The notes: generated by a model not told the origin, from the letters alone. A stretch of DNA of 64,000 nucleotides from Papaver somniferum (GCF_003573695.1 NC_039358.1:154556920-154620919), one strand, 5' to 3'. Shown: positions 1 to 11,231, counted from the first letter of the stretch. Numbers and translations: made by a program.

Positions 1-575
1 ACATTTAACCTTCTTTTCAGATACTTAACCGTTCTTTCATTAAGATTCCCGTTATGTATAGTCAACCTTTGTAGTAATTGCTCTAAAAGATTTGTGTTAT
101 TTAGTTGTTCATCTTCTTATTCATTCTCTAGATGAACATCAACCCATAAAGTAACTATCAATTCGTCATCCTACGGAGCTAAACCGACCATAATTAAGAA
201 AGAAAAGTGTCGTAGATAATAACTTAGACAAAAATAAGCGTTTACAGTTTGAAGATGGAGAAGAGAATATTGTGTTCATATCTGAAAAACAATATGTGAA
301 TCCTTTATACATTGTGAGTATACATATGCATACACTATACAAAGAGATTTCACGGATAAGTTTACTAATCCGTATACTATTCAGACAGATTTCATGGATA
401 TGTATACATATTCATATACTATACAAGGACTTTTAAATAATTTAAACCATATGCCATCAAATATAAACCTTAATCATTTGCACACATAACTGAAGCCCAA
501 CAAAAAATTAAAGTCCGGTATTACATATGCATGTAACATTTGAAATCTTAAAACACAACAACATTGAAATATATC
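1..575. other. Intergenic AT-rich flank, probably left part of the interrupted Harbinger element
   Basis: No coding region is supported here. Around 300-430 there are about three degenerate copies of a phrase built on GTATACATAT and ACTATACAA. The stretch ends in ATATC, the left copy of the target duplication of the solo LTR that follows, so before that insertion it was continuous with the sequence starting at 3513. I could not recognise a Harbinger terminal inverted repeat in it. Confidence 0.4.
571..575. repeat. Target site duplication, left copy (ATATC)
   Basis: ATATC immediately precedes the TGTAGATGG start of the solo LTR and is repeated at 3513-3517 immediately after its CCATCTACA end. 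Confidence 0.8.
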
Positions 576-3512
576 TGTAGATGGTGGATTTTAGACAAAG
601 GATAAATTCGTAAACTCATAATTATACGAAGCTCTGATTCAACAATCAGACGTGAGTATCGAGACATGGGTCTCTCATCGAATTCTCAACGGAGAGTACT
701 TTCTCTCAGAGTACATGTATATATGTAGTCTCACGACTGGACAACAACATATCTCATGAATACTTAATACTTTCAGTGATTATTTCTATATAGTATCACG
801 AGATGGACGGCTCCTAGATAGCTTGCTCTGCTAGTATAGAGCGATAACGTCTTCAGGAACAAACAACAAGTTTACCCTGACTATATAAAGGATATGACTT
901 ACCGACAAGATCATATCGGGATAATTAATGCTCCTAGACAACTTGCTCTGCTAGTATAGAGCCACAAAGTTAATTATTCCTAATTAATATTAATTCTGCC
1001 GTGACATTCACTACTGAATTCCCAGAATAATCTATTATTGCTCATATTCCATGGTCGAATTCACGACTGGTCCCATGGAATGGCAATAACAATTGATCCT
1101 ATTCCATGGTCGAATCTACGACTGGTCCCATGGAATGGCAATAAACAATTATTCTGATTCTATGATCGAATCCACAGCTTGATCTCATAGAATAGCAATA
1201 ACTATATTATCTCATTACTCCGATTTCATGATCGAATCCACAACTGGTCTCATAAATGGTAATAGATAAATCTTAATTACTCCGATTCTATGGTCGAATG
1301 TACGATCCCATGGAATGTTAATGCTCACTTTATTATTCTGAATTCATAGTCGAATCCTCAGCTGATCTTATGAATTAACAATAAACATCTTATTGCTCAG
1401 TTTTGTGAATTATTCTCCACCGAATTCCACAATTAGTAATAAATAATCAACAACCGGGCGTCTGAGCTACCTCTAAGTAAGCCCCGATTCAAATGGTGAA
1501 GGTGTATTCAACGACGATACACTAACAGTCACCGCACGAACGAGTATTTCAAAAATACAACGAAACGATGAATCTATGCAATATTTTTTATTATTTTAAT
1601 ATTTTTTGCCACACGCCCTTGTTTTATTATTTTAATATTTTTTGCTTCCCTGAACTCATGAAAACTCCGTCAATTCATGGAAACTCCCTAAATTCATCAA
1701 ATTTCTCAAAATTCATGAATTATTCATAAAATCATCCAAATATTATAAAATTAAGGAAAAGGCACCACGGGACCGTGGTCACGACCGGCCGACCATGCCT
1801 TGACCACAGCGGTCCCACGCCTCCTCATTCCTTATTTTATAATTATTTTTCATCATCTCATGGTGTTTTCCTCAGTTTCGTCGAAATAATTTTGGCATAT
1901 TTTCTCGAATGGATGCTCAATTGCACCCCAGAAAATACCAAAATTCTCAGGACTGAGACGCGGACGCCTTCTGGACACGAGCACGCTATCTTGAACGACC
2001 AAGATTGGCTATTTGGCCCACGGGAGCCGGTCCCATATATTTTCACAGTTTTTACCTAATTTGCACAATTGCTCGTATTAGGTCCAAAACTCTTCCAAAC
2101 ACTTTGGATTTTCATGAAGTGATCGTCAGGCGGTCACGTGACAACCCAGGGCCGGTTTCATGACTCCATGGTCGGTCCCTCGCCTCGTCATAATTAATTA
2201 GGTTTTCTCACCTAAGGCTCAAACGAGCATTTTTGAATAAATGATTAAGCCAACATTTAATCATTCTTCCACCAAAAAATCGTCAACTCTTCAGGAGTTC
2301 TTCGTATTTGCTCACGTGATCATATGGACACCACATGGTTGATCCACGGTCCCATGTAGTCGCTCCCTCCTTCGTCCCATGGTTGAAATTATGACGAACC
2401 ATGAATTGATCATCAATTGATCAAATTAGGGTTTCTGAATCCAAGGATCATCATTCCAGATTCTAACGTTAATAATTTTACGACGACTTCATGGTCATTA
2501 ATTTTGTTAATTATGCTCGGTTCAACGACCAGTATTCTAATTAATATTTTTGGTACGCTGCCAATAATCCATCAGATGAGCAACACATGCTCAGACGATC
2601 AAATATTCAACAATTCATCACATGAGCAGCACTTGCTCAGATGAGGAATATTTGCTCAATATTGGTTCAACAATCAATATTCAACGATCCATCGAATGAG
2701 CAATACTTGCTCACTTCATCGTAAGAACTATACCTCTGTCTCATGACATGTTCAATTCATGAGTTTCAGAACATCATGTTCAATTCAACGACTACATGGA
2801 CTCATCGTCCCATCAAACCACGAGACGTCAATCGTGTCACTTGGGGGGATATCACATAGGGTTTTGGTCTGGCGGTCTACGACACGTGTGTTCAAACACA
2901 CGATGGAATGTGAGCAAGTCGTGCAATCAGTTGAAGTAATTCACGAGGTAGTGGGTGGAAAATCGACCAAGTCTCCACACGTTGAGAAACTGGTTTCAAA
3001 TACGATCTCCACTTCCCCACTCCTTGATTCCATCAACTGTCACACTTCATGGAATCATGGTGTCTACAATTCTAGCAATATAAATAAGTCTCTGAATCAT
3101 GATTGAAGGATCAGCATCAACAGTATCATCAATCTCACGTCTCATCGACAACACGAGATCATCAACTCATCAATTGAGCAACTACTCTCAATTGAGAAAT
3201 TTCAATCACTCAGAGTTTATCGTATTCGGAATTCACACACCCACAATCTTTGATTACCATTGATTTCACACATTTCTCAGCTTCCCTCCTACAGATCAAC
3301 CCATCCTCTCTTGTGACCGAATTTACTCTTAAACGGTCATTGTCTTGATTTAGGCCGGAGTACTACAGATTGATCTCTCGACTCTAAAGCACCCCCTTTG
3401 CAGCGGTGCATCTGTGTGAGGTTTAACATTTCGCTCGGTTCGAGGAGTCTCCTCCGTACGGTCATCTCCTAAATTCCTTAAAAACCAGCAAATCGTTTTT
3501 TCCCATCTACAA
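576..3512. mobile_element. Solo LTR, 2.9 kb, with perfect 5-bp target duplication
   Basis: The segment starts TGTAGATGG and ends CCATCTACA, a short terminal inverted repeat of the TG...CA type that bounds LTRs. It is flanked by ATATC on both sides (571-575 and 3513-3517), the 5-bp duplication expected of integrase. No internal region, primer binding site or gag/pol frame accompanies it, so it looks like a solo LTR left by LTR-LTR recombination. A TATA-like CTATATAAAG lies at 881-890, and a ~33-bp phrase (GCTCCTAGA...TATAGAGC) occurs twice, near 811 and 930. The superfamily cannot be told from the LTR alone. Several short open frames inside it have no coding character. Confidence 0.85.
1036..1385. 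repeat. About six ~58-bp degenerate tandem units inside the solo LTR
   Basis: Units share ATTCCATGGTCGAAT...CCATGGAAT followed by GGCAATAA. The best-conserved units near 1049 and 1107 contain ATTCCATGG and its reverse complement CCATGGAAT about 30 bases apart, so each could fold as a hairpin. Later units are more diverged (TCTATGATCGAATCC). Confidence 0.7.
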
Positions 3513-3901
3513 TATCCTATGCCTCAACATCATCCTCATCATACATACCCGCATCATCGTACGCAACCTCATCATCACCGTCAGAATCCTCATCATCATC
3601 GTCCTCCGAATCCTCATCATCCTCATCATCGTCATAATCCTCCTCATCGCGAGAATCATCATCTTTATCTTCATCATGTTCATATTCGTCCCCACATGAC
3701 CGTCTCCATAGGCATGTTCAACTGCATGTTCAAAGTCATCTGAAATTTGATCATTATAATCCCCATAATAATCAAATGCTCCATCCTCGGTTGACCAGGA
3801 ACCAGTTCTTCATCTAAGTTTGTATCTTCATAATCTCATTCTGATGATGGAAGATCCACGTATTCCATATTTGAACCCTCCAAACTAGACATGTCCCCTG
3901 C
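3513..3901 (-). pseudogene. Degenerate acidic C-terminal tail of the Harbinger transposase
   Basis: On the minus strand the transposase frame continues past a TAG at 3902-3904 and remains coding-like (GDMSSLEGSNMEY) until a TGA. With two further frame shifts an Asp/Glu-rich tail is readable (DEDKDDDSRDEEDYDDDED and similar) down to a stop at 3518-3520. The CAT/CCT microsatellite look of the plus strand is simply the reverse complement of these GAT/GAG codons. The solo LTR is inserted right after this stop. I infer that this was the acidic end of the transposase protein; a run of expanded GAT codons is the alternative. Confidence 0.5.
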
Positions 3902-5189
3902 CTAGCCTCCTCTACCAGGACGCGCAACAATGTGCTTAACAAGATCGTCTCTTAGTTGTAGGTGTAATTCTAGGTTTTTCAGAGATGACATAAATACACG
4001 ACCATCAACGGTAGGTTCCGGAAGCGGAACAAGAAGAACTCTGCCCCAATCTGTATCCCACCGTCCATGCTCGATAATCATGTTGTGTAAAATAAGACAA
4101 CATTTCATAATTAGGTTCAAGTCAGATTGATGCCAATACTTACATGGAGATCCGACAATTATGAATTTACCCTGGAGAACTCCAAAAGCACGCTCGACAT
4201 CCTTTCTTTTAGCCATTTGATACTTGTTGAATATCACATAGTCAGGAATGTCCAGTGTCTGAGAGAAAGCTTGTACAATTGTAGTCAACTTTGGATAGAT
4301 ACCATCGGCTAAGAAATAACCCATATTGTAGTGGTGACCATTGATGACATAATTGCATGGAGGTGCTACACTCTTTAACATGTTATCAAAAAGGGGAGAG
4401 TGTGCCAACACATTCAAATCGTTGTTTGATCCAGGCATTCCAAAAAAAGCATGCCAAAACCACAAATCGTATGATGCCACCGCCTCTAATACCAAACTAC
4501 TTTTTTTTATCTTTACTCCGGTAAGTTCCTTGCCAAGCTACCAGACAATTCTTCCATGGACATTGCATACAATCAACACTACCAAGCATTCCAGGAAAAC
4601 CTCGGTCGGCATTCTCTTGTAGCAACCTATGAACATCTTCAGGAGTGGGTTCAAGCAAATATCTTTCTCCAAAAGTCATGCAAATGGTGTGGCAAAATCT
4701 TTTTAGATACATGTATATTGTGGTTGCACCCATACGAGTGTAATCATCAACACTATCAGCTGGCGTACTTTTGCATAAACATTTCATCACGACAACTAAT
4801 TTCATATGCGGAGAATGCCCCATAGTACCGGTTGCATATGTACGTTGATGCCATTCCGGATCAACTTCAAGCAATTTTCCTAACAATTTCTCGAATAAGT
4901 CTTCCCTCATGCCTAGACGTTGTTTGAATTGTCTTAAGGTATAACCAGTTCCAGGCGTAAAATAATAATTCATCATTTTGGCATCATGCCACACTCGATC
5001 ACGCATTATTACCATACGTGTATGTACCTCCCTTGGTACAGGTTGTCTAATAATACGCAATCGTTCATCCAAACATAGTTGTGTAAACATTAGCAAAGCT
5101 TTCTCTTCTTCATCACTAGAGGAATCCAAATGGATTCCATATTTAACTCTCACATAAGCACGCATTAGACTCATTATGAACCTTTGCAA
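3902..5189 (-). pseudogene. PIF/Harbinger transposase (DDE nuclease), frameshifted
   Basis: Two abutting minus-strand frames (4497-5189 and 3902-4495) together read as one HARBI1/ALP1-like transposase. The upstream piece ends in the family signature GSVDCMQCPWKNC, whose Asp is the first catalytic residue, followed by WQGTYRSKDKK. The downstream piece starts with LEAVASYDLWFWHAFFGMPG, has FLADGIYP (second catalytic Asp) and KRKDVERAFGVLQGKF (catalytic Glu). The join lies in a run of eight A residues on the coding strand (about 4501-4508), so a one-base slip explains the break. No ATG opens the first piece in frame before codon 7 (MSLMRAY), and an upstream exon is possible. Harbinger elements normally also encode a Myb-like protein; none is visible beside it. 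Terminal inverted repeats were not found, partly because the solo LTR interrupts the element. Confidence 0.9.
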
Positions 5190-5990
5190 ACAACAAAAAC
5201 AGTATCAATTTGTGTATACCATACATAAATACAAGTCAATCAATTTTCTTAATTGCATATGCTAATTTTCAAACATTTCATTGAACATAAATCAAGAAAC
5301 AGAACAATTAATCATGGATTTTAAAATAAATATATGTTTTCATTGCATTAGTGAATTGCATACTACATACCTAACCAACTTAATATCTCCAATTTCATCA
5401 AAATCAAATTCAAAATCAAAATCAAATTCGATTGAAACCCTAACATTAGAATCACTCACTTTAGATGAGTTTTTGGATGAAATTCGAAATTGAAGAATGG
5501 ATTTGTTTCACCTTGGAGTAACGATCAAATCCTTTTAATTTAAGCCATCGAATCGCAGTGAATCAATATGAAAATCGTAAGGGGGTAATATGATCTTCAA
5601 AGGGGTTTGAGAGGATGAAAACCTAGAGATGAAGATGAACTGGGGAGGCCAACCTCGCTTCTGAGGACTTAACACTATGATACGGCTACTCAGTTGCCGT
5701 GTTGCATTATTTATACGGCTACTGAGTAGCCGTTTCATGTAGGGAATGGATAAGGCGCCTCCATTACAAGCTTGTCTTTCATGTGCCATCCCTTCCCTAT
5801 ATATAGGAGATAGGGAAGGGATACCCTCCACCATAGTGCTAGCTCTTATGGCTAAATATGTGAGTGTGTGTTAGGTGAACTATTAAAATTGGTGTTAAGA
5901 AAAACTTGGTATCGAGATAGATGCTGTTTGTTCGTTGGGTTAGGAATTTCACCAACTACGACTCACATGAGTCATAGAAAAACGTCTACC
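5190..5990. other. Non-coding flank of the Harbinger relic with two near-palindromes
   Basis: No convincing gene. Two 19-base near-palindromes, ACGGCTACTCAGTTGCCGT (5682-5700) and ACGGCTACTGAGTAGCCGT (5715-5733), lie 14 bases apart. A further imperfect palindrome, GACTCACATGAGTC, lies near 5959. Open frames here look like chance. Confidence 0.4.
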
Positions 5991-7286
5991 AATTGACCCG
6001 ATTAAATAAAGAAACAAAGGGGAAAAAAAAAGAAAAAAAACCGAGAGGAAAACATTCCAAAATCTTGTATAATCTTCGTTCTCTCAGTCTCACCCACTTA
6101 CACTGTTGAGAAGTGGAAATTAGAGCATATTTTTTAAACAAATACTGCAAAAAAGAAAACTTGAGTGGAATCCTCCAATTCTCTTCGTTCTTGTTATAGG
6201 GCTACAAGGAAACGCATTTACAAGTGTACGGTTTGCCGAGGTGATTAGAAAGATCAAAAACAAGTTGCCAGCCCTCTGATTTTCTGACACGCGCATAAAT
6301 CAGCATGTGACACGAGTTGATACACCACCCATGGCCGGTTTAAAAGTTTCAATGATGCAAAATGATATGTCAAGTGTTCCTATAGCTTTTGTGCAGTGCA
6401 ATTTGACTCCTTTTCGATCTTTATCCAAACTTTTTATCCTGTTTAGTTTATAATTCAACCCAAACTGGGGTTTGTTAGGCGGGTTAAATGAATTGACGCA
6501 TTGTGCAAAGATTTGTCTAAAATCGATGGACTCGTTGGTGTATGGAATAAAGACTTAAGAGTACACTACAAGGGTCGTCTCTCTGGTGAACCAGTCAAAA
6601 AGAATGGTTGCAGTTAATCATACTTAACGTTTCAAAAAGAAAGCATGAATTCAAAATTAGAATATATTAACAACAGTGGATGTGAACACATTCACATATG
6701 ATACACCCTTGACTATAAGAAGATGGTCCAAGAAATAAAAAATTATTGCTCCCTATGCTGTTATTTCCATCTTTTATTTCCTGCTGCATGCAACTTTTGT
6801 TAGACTCTGGTCCGGTTGCTTTTTAGTAGATCTAGTCATACTTGATTTACAAGGGGCCAATAATATAGATAGACCAGCAATATACAAATAAAAAGTTACA
6901 TATAATCTTTATCCTAGCGATATGCTTAATTACGTACTAGCGTCCTGATTTAAAAATCAAACCTACCAACCCCCATTAAGCTTTACGTACCTTGCAGATA
7001 TGAGTTTTTGGATCTTGGATAAACCTTTTCTAGTTTAACCTAATAGGTATCAACGTCAAAGAAATTGTTGAAACTTTCCTCATCTCAATTCTCATTTTTG
7101 AATAAGCAAAAGTAAAAATGTACTCCAAGACAAAAAATATGTGACCTTTCGTGAACCAATGAGAAAGTTAATAAGGAAATTAAAAATATAGAGACAGAGA
7201 AAATATTGGTACATCAATAATATTTTAATGGATGATGATTATTAGGAGATAAGCCATGTTGTCGTTGGTAATTTGGTCTTGTGTTT
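5991..7286. other. Upstream region of the BAHD gene
   Basis: AT-rich sequence without coding signals or recognisable repeats. It should contain the distal promoter of the acyltransferase gene at 7469, but no individual element can be assigned from sequence alone. Confidence 0.4.
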
Positions 7287-7295
7287 CTATAAAAA
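7287..7295 (+). promoter_or_regulatory. TATA box of the BAHD acyltransferase gene
   Basis: CTATAAAAA lies about 175 bases before the start codon. By the usual 25-35 base spacing, transcription would start near 7320, giving a 5' leader of about 150 bases that is rich in C, A and T and free of ATG codons until the start. Confidence 0.6.
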
Positions 7296-7468
7296 CCACC
7301 TTTCCTTTAGCAGTTGAGAAACAAACACAACTTCTTCACCTTCATTTCTTTACTCCAAAGCTTCTTCAGTCATCCCACAAACCTTGATACCTATACCGCC
7401 AAAACTGCCAAAACAACAATAAATCTCGGATTTGTTATAATTTTCTCATAATCTTAGCAAAAACTGCC

Positions 7469-8815
7469 ATGGCTATAGGTTTGATCAACAACACCATTTT
7501 GAAACCCTATTCATCTTCACCCTCCTCCAGTGATGATATTCAGTCACTAGATATTTCCAGTAACAATGATGTTTTGGTTCCTCTTACTATTTTCGATAAA
7601 GCTGCGTTTGATCTTCATGTAGCTGTTTTATACGCTTTTAAAGCACCTATGCCATCAAATGAAGTCATGAAAGCTGCACTCTCGAAAGTTCTTGTTTATT
7701 ACCCTCACTTAGCCGGACGTTTTACTACCGACGGTCAAGGTAGAACTTGTATTGTTCTGAATAATGCAGGTATTCGTGTCACCGAGACTTATGTTCCTAC
7801 TTCACTTGCTGAACTGCTTCCTTTTGATCCATCCAAAGATGTTAGGCATCTTCTTCCACCTGTTGAGGGAAATATCGAAGAATTACTTCAAATTCAACTC
7901 AATCGTTATGCTTGTGGTGGATTAGTTATCGGCCAAACTGCTCATCACCGTGTTTGTGATGGTCAATCCATGAGTTCATTCTTTGTTGCATGGGCTAGAA
8001 CAGTACGGGGTCTTGCTACGGACCCCCTTCCTTATCACGATAGGCTGGCCGTTTCGCAACCAAGAAACCCACCAAAAGTAGATTTTGACCATCGTTCAAT
8101 TGAATTCAAAAAGACTACGATGAATCCAGACATGGCACCGGTATTTTCACCTTCCATTGAGACCTTGATCATCCATTACTCACCGGAGTTTGTGAAAAAG
8201 CTCAAAGCTAAAATCAGTGAACAAAGTTCAGCTCAAAACCAAAGATACAGTACTTTTGAGTGTCTACTTTCTCATACATGGAAGAAGGTGACTGAAGCTA
8301 GAGGACTTGATCTAGAAGAATCAACTCAAGTTAGAGTTGCAGTAAATGGAAGAGCAAGAATTAAACCATCAGTACCAATGGAATATTTTGGTAATTTAGT
8401 CCTCTGGGCTTATCCAAAGTTGAAAGTTAAGGAATTGTTGGAACATAACCATGCATATATCGCAAAGGCAATCCACGACGAAGTGACTCGTGTCGATAAT
8501 AATTATTTCAAGTCTTTTATTGATTTCGGAGAGATAGCTAAAGCAGATGGAGGAGAAGAGCTTGAAGCAACAGCACCCGAATTCGGAAACTCGTTATGCC
8601 CAGATTTGGAAGTTGATAGTTGGTTGAGGTTTCAGTTTCATGATCTTGATTTTGGTGGTGGGGGTCCTTGTGCCTTTTTCCCACCCAATATTCCAGTTGA
8701 AGGTCTAGTCATTTTCTTGCCTACATGTAGTGAAGATGGTGGAGTGGATGCAGTACTTTCTCTTTTGCCTGAACATGTTCCTCTCTTTAAACAGATTTCT
8801 CATTCTATCGACTAA
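7469..8815 (+). CDS. BAHD acyltransferase, hydroxycinnamoyl amide transferase-like
   Basis: Intact 448-residue single-exon gene, the usual BAHD length (430-460). Catalytic HXXXD is HRVCD at residues 160-164 within AHHRVCDGQSMSSFF. The structural DFGWG motif near the C-terminus is DFGGG (394-398), followed by GPCAFFPPNIPVEG. Other family landmarks are YYPHLAGRF (77-85), LPYHDR (187-192), HTWKKVTEARGL (269-280) and YFGNLVLWAYP (306-316). BAHD enzymes are cytosolic and move an acyl group from a CoA thioester to an alcohol or amine. The PYHDR...QPRNPP...FDHRSIEFK stretch most resembles agmatine/tryptamine hydroxycinnamoyltransferase-type members, so a phenolamide or ester product is likely, but acceptor and donor are unknown. 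The ATG sits in a good plant context (GCCATGGCT). Two broken relatives lie at 42646 and 63100 in the same orientation. Confidence 0.93.
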   Translation: MAIGLINNTILKPYSSSPSSSDDIQSLDISSNNDVLVPLTIFDKAAFDLHVAVLYAFKAPMPSNEVMKAALSKVLVYYPHLAGRFTTDGQGRTCIVLNNAGIRVTETYVPTSLAELLPFDPSKDVRHLLPPVEGNIEELLQIQLNRYACGGLVIGQTAHHRVCDGQSMSSFFVAWARTVRGLATDPLPYHDRLAVSQPRNPPKVDFDHRSIEFKKTTMNPDMAPVFSPSIETLIIHYSPEFVKKLKAKISEQSSAQNQRYSTFECLLSHTWKKVTEARGLDLEESTQVRVAVNGRARIKPSVPMEYFGNLVLWAYPKLKVKELLEHNHAYIAKAIHDEVTRVDNNYFKSFIDFGEIAKADGGEELEATAPEFGNSLCPDLEVDSWLRFQFHDLDFGGGGPCAFFPPNIPVEGLVIFLPTCSEDGGVDAVLSLLPEHVPLFKQISHSID

Positions 8816-9002
8816 AAGTTTAAACCTGAAGATAGGGATGATTAAGAGTCAAAATTATATATATGTGTGTGTGTTTTATTTAGCTACTTCTGCACATTTT
8901 GTTGGGATATGTTACGTGATTTAAATACTGTAATTATGGTTTTATTACATGAAATCAACTTTGGTTTGACACTTAAAATGTAATAGTTAAGAGCTACCGA
9001 AA
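8816..9002. other. 3' flank of the BAHD gene
   Basis: T-rich sequence that should hold the 3' untranslated region and polyadenylation site. No perfect AATAAA is visible. The FAR1-type transposable element begins at 9003, so the gene's 3' flank has been shortened to about 190 bases. Confidence 0.4.
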
Positions 9003-9182
9003 GGCTCCGGATCCTCTACACCCAAAATCCTCTATAACCGTGCGCCTATCAATAAGGGAACGCCATGTGATTGCATTTAAACATACCAAAATCATAAGTT
9101 TTTAGTATATTAAAGTTGTTGAAATTGAAAGATTTTCACGGAGATAAAAAAGAAAAATATTTATCCTTCCTCAATTATCTCT
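9003..9182 (+). repeat. Left terminal inverted repeat of the FAR1-type element
   Basis: Starts GGCTCCGGATCCTCTACA and runs to about AATTATCT near 9181. It matches the reverse complement of 10286-10463. Confidence 0.85.
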
Positions 9183-9719
9183 TTTCACTTATCCGGTAGT
9201 CCTTAAGCTAACTAATTTTTGTGTTTGGTGGTTAATTTCTTTTTTTTTTTTGCACGAGCCAAGAATCTCTAACGTCAAAATTGTTGTTCATCTTAAAACA
9301 TGTTTTCAAACCTCCTACTTCCGTAAGAATGGGTTGCTCCTCTTTCATTTTATGTTGATTCCTTCCCTATGTGAAATTCTGTCTGTTATTGATGCCTCTG
9401 ATTTACATAAATGGCATAGTATTCGTTTTTCAATTTCAGTCGTAACTATGAACATCTGTACTGATACTGCGAATGAATATTTGCTAAAAGTCAGTTTTCC
9501 AATAGTATGGACTGAAAAACCAAAATATAGATAGCCATGAAACATTTAACTTATCAGTATGCGAAGTCATTGACATAATATCCATTATAAAGCATTCAAA
9601 GCTCATGATGTTACAAAAGAGAGGTGTTCGTATTGCATGCTAAAGACTTACTGTTTACAATGAATCACAAAAGAATACTTCATTTTAATGATAGAAAATG
9701 GAATAGTTCATGTCCATGC

Positions 9720-10184
9720 TTAAGCAGCAGGTCCGGATTTCTTGTGTACGTCGCAACCATCAACATCACTGGCGTTTGGTATGGTGACAATCCTAATGTG
9801 CAGATACTTAAATTTCTTGTAAAACTTAAATGCTTCATCCTCTATCTCAAATTCCATACCAATTTCGAGAATAAGTTTCTTAAGTATTCTAGAGTGAACA
9901 AAGTCAACACGTTTGCTAAAACTCACAGGATTAGTCTTTTCATCGTCGTAGCATTCTTCAGGTGCAGACAAATTTAGATCTATGTCTCTATTAAAATCTA
10001 ATCTACGACGTATCTTAGACCCAGCACGGTGGCATTCAGAAAACGAGTTCTACAATCAAAAAAAAAAGGAAAAAGAAAAAGGTTATCAAGTATGAAACAA
10101 TAAGATGTAAATAATTAATTTAATTGGACTGACAAAATTAAGTAAGATGGAGAACATTACCTGTAGAGGAGGTGGAGGCTCCAT
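9720..10184 (-). CDS. Two-exon small gene with truncated FAR1 DNA-binding domain
   Basis: Exon 1 is 10161-10184 (MEPPPPLQ) and ends at a CAG/GTAATG donor. A 111-bp intron (10050-10160) ends in a T-rich tract and TTGATTGTAG acceptor. Exon 2 is 9720-10049. The junction keeps the frame and gives a 117-residue protein, whereas without splicing the ATG is lost. The N-terminal part has a basic patch (KIRRRLDF) and LNLSAPEECYDDEK. From about residue 70, IGMEFEIEDEAFKFYKKF is the start of the FAR1 domain found in FHY3/FAR1 and in MULE transposases. It then departs from the family after ~20 residues and ends, so the zinc-binding residues and the transposase core are absent. I infer a truncated or captured gene carried by the surrounding element. 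Expression is unknown. Confidence 0.65.
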
Positions 10185-10285
10185 ATGTATTTAGAACCAA
10201 AACAGAACAATCATAAACCGAAAATGTTGAACAGACTCAATAGTGTTCGTCAAAGAAAAAAAAAGGTCAATTAATCTGTACAGGA

Positions 10286-10463
10286 AGATAATTGAGGAAG
10301 GATAAATATTTTTCTTTTTTATCTCCGTGAAAATCTTTCAATTTCAACAACTTTAATATACTAAAAACGTATGATTTTGGTATGTTTAAATGCAATCACA
10401 TGACGTTTCCTTATTGGTAGGCGCACAGTTGTAGAGGATTTTGGGTGTAGAGGATCCGGAGCC
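10286..10463 (-). repeat. Right terminal inverted repeat of the FAR1-type element
   Basis: Reads AGATAATTGAGGAAGG at its inner edge and GGATCCGGAGCC at its outer edge, inverted relative to 9003-9182. The flanking CGAAA at 10464-10468 repeats 8998-9002. Confidence 0.85.
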
Positions 10464-11231
10464 CGAAACTGAAAGTAAAGACTGCACTCATTCTTTCGTC
10501 TCAGTGACTGAAACCATAAATCTTGGTTTTCAGAAATGTGTGTGCAAGTTTGACTAGCAAAACTTACAGTCAATGTGGTCAAGCTTTATGAATATGCCTA
10601 CTGGTTTGCAATAGTCCCGCGGTAGTTAGAAGTAAAGAAATGAAGCCCCGAGCCAAAAGAACTCTTGGAGCTTTAAACAAATGAATGCTCAAGAATTAAG
10701 CATGGTTTTAAATTATTTAGCACATAATTAGAGTCTCAATAAAGAAAGGCGAATTATGCCTCCAGTTTTTCTGTGAAACTTTTTTTTTTTTTTTATTTTT
10801 TTTTTCTCAAAAGGAAAGATTGCATTAAAAATATTGTAATGACATATCAAAAGGATTCTAGCACAATGAAGAGAAGAGAATATGGCTCCTCCTTCCCTAT
10901 GGAATAACATAATAAACTATAGAGTACTCCTCCAAAACCTAGAGGAAAGAGGCGTACAATAATTTTAATCATTCGATTTAATCATTCGATTTAATCAATG
11001 AGGATTAGAGACTCGGTCATTCTGAAGAAAAAAAAAAAAAAAACCTTAGCCATCATCATCCTAATAGAATATTACTAGCGACGTTTGAAAATTAATTCTC
11101 CAGCTGTTATGTCTGACCACAATCCTACCTACCAAAGAACAATGTATGGCAAAACTTAAAGCACATGTTTATGTACTGTGAGATAGGGACAAGTGAACCC
11201 GATATCTCCTGAAAAATCTTACGGAATGTTT
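10464..11231. other. Intergenic sequence
   Basis: No gene is supported. It holds a long T/A homopolymer region (10780-10810), a short direct duplication of CATTCGATTTAAT around 10970-10996, and an A tract near 11029-11044. Nothing else was recognised. Confidence 0.4.

Larger units (their letters stand above)
9003..10463. mobile_element. DNA transposon with ~180-bp terminal inverted repeats carrying a FAR1-domain gene
   Basis: The left end (9003-~9182, starting GGCTCCGGATCC) reappears inverted at ~10286-10463, ending GGATCCGGAGCC. The repeats match over roughly 180 bases with a handful of differences. Flanking bases are CGAAA on both sides (8998-9002, 10464-10468), an apparent 5-bp target duplication. 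Long inverted repeats plus an internal FAR1-type DNA-binding domain point to a Mutator-like (MULE/FAR1) element, for which 8-11 bp duplications would be normal, so the 5-bp duplication is a mismatch with that class or has decayed. At 1.46 kb it cannot encode a transposase and must be non-autonomous. Confidence 0.85.

Noticed and set aside
3519..3743. His/Pro-rich plus-strand frame (HPHHPHHRHN pattern)
   Set aside because: It is the complement of the GAT/GAG codons of the acidic minus-strand tail and has no other coding support.
5535..5834. 99-codon minus-strand frame
   Set aside because: Runs through the ACGGCTACT palindromes and has no recognisable domain or upstream signals.
9250..9977. 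Plus-strand frames inside the FAR1-type element (94 and 117 codons)
   Set aside because: They overlap the minus-strand spliced gene or lack coding character; the minus strand has the FAR1 motif and splice sites.
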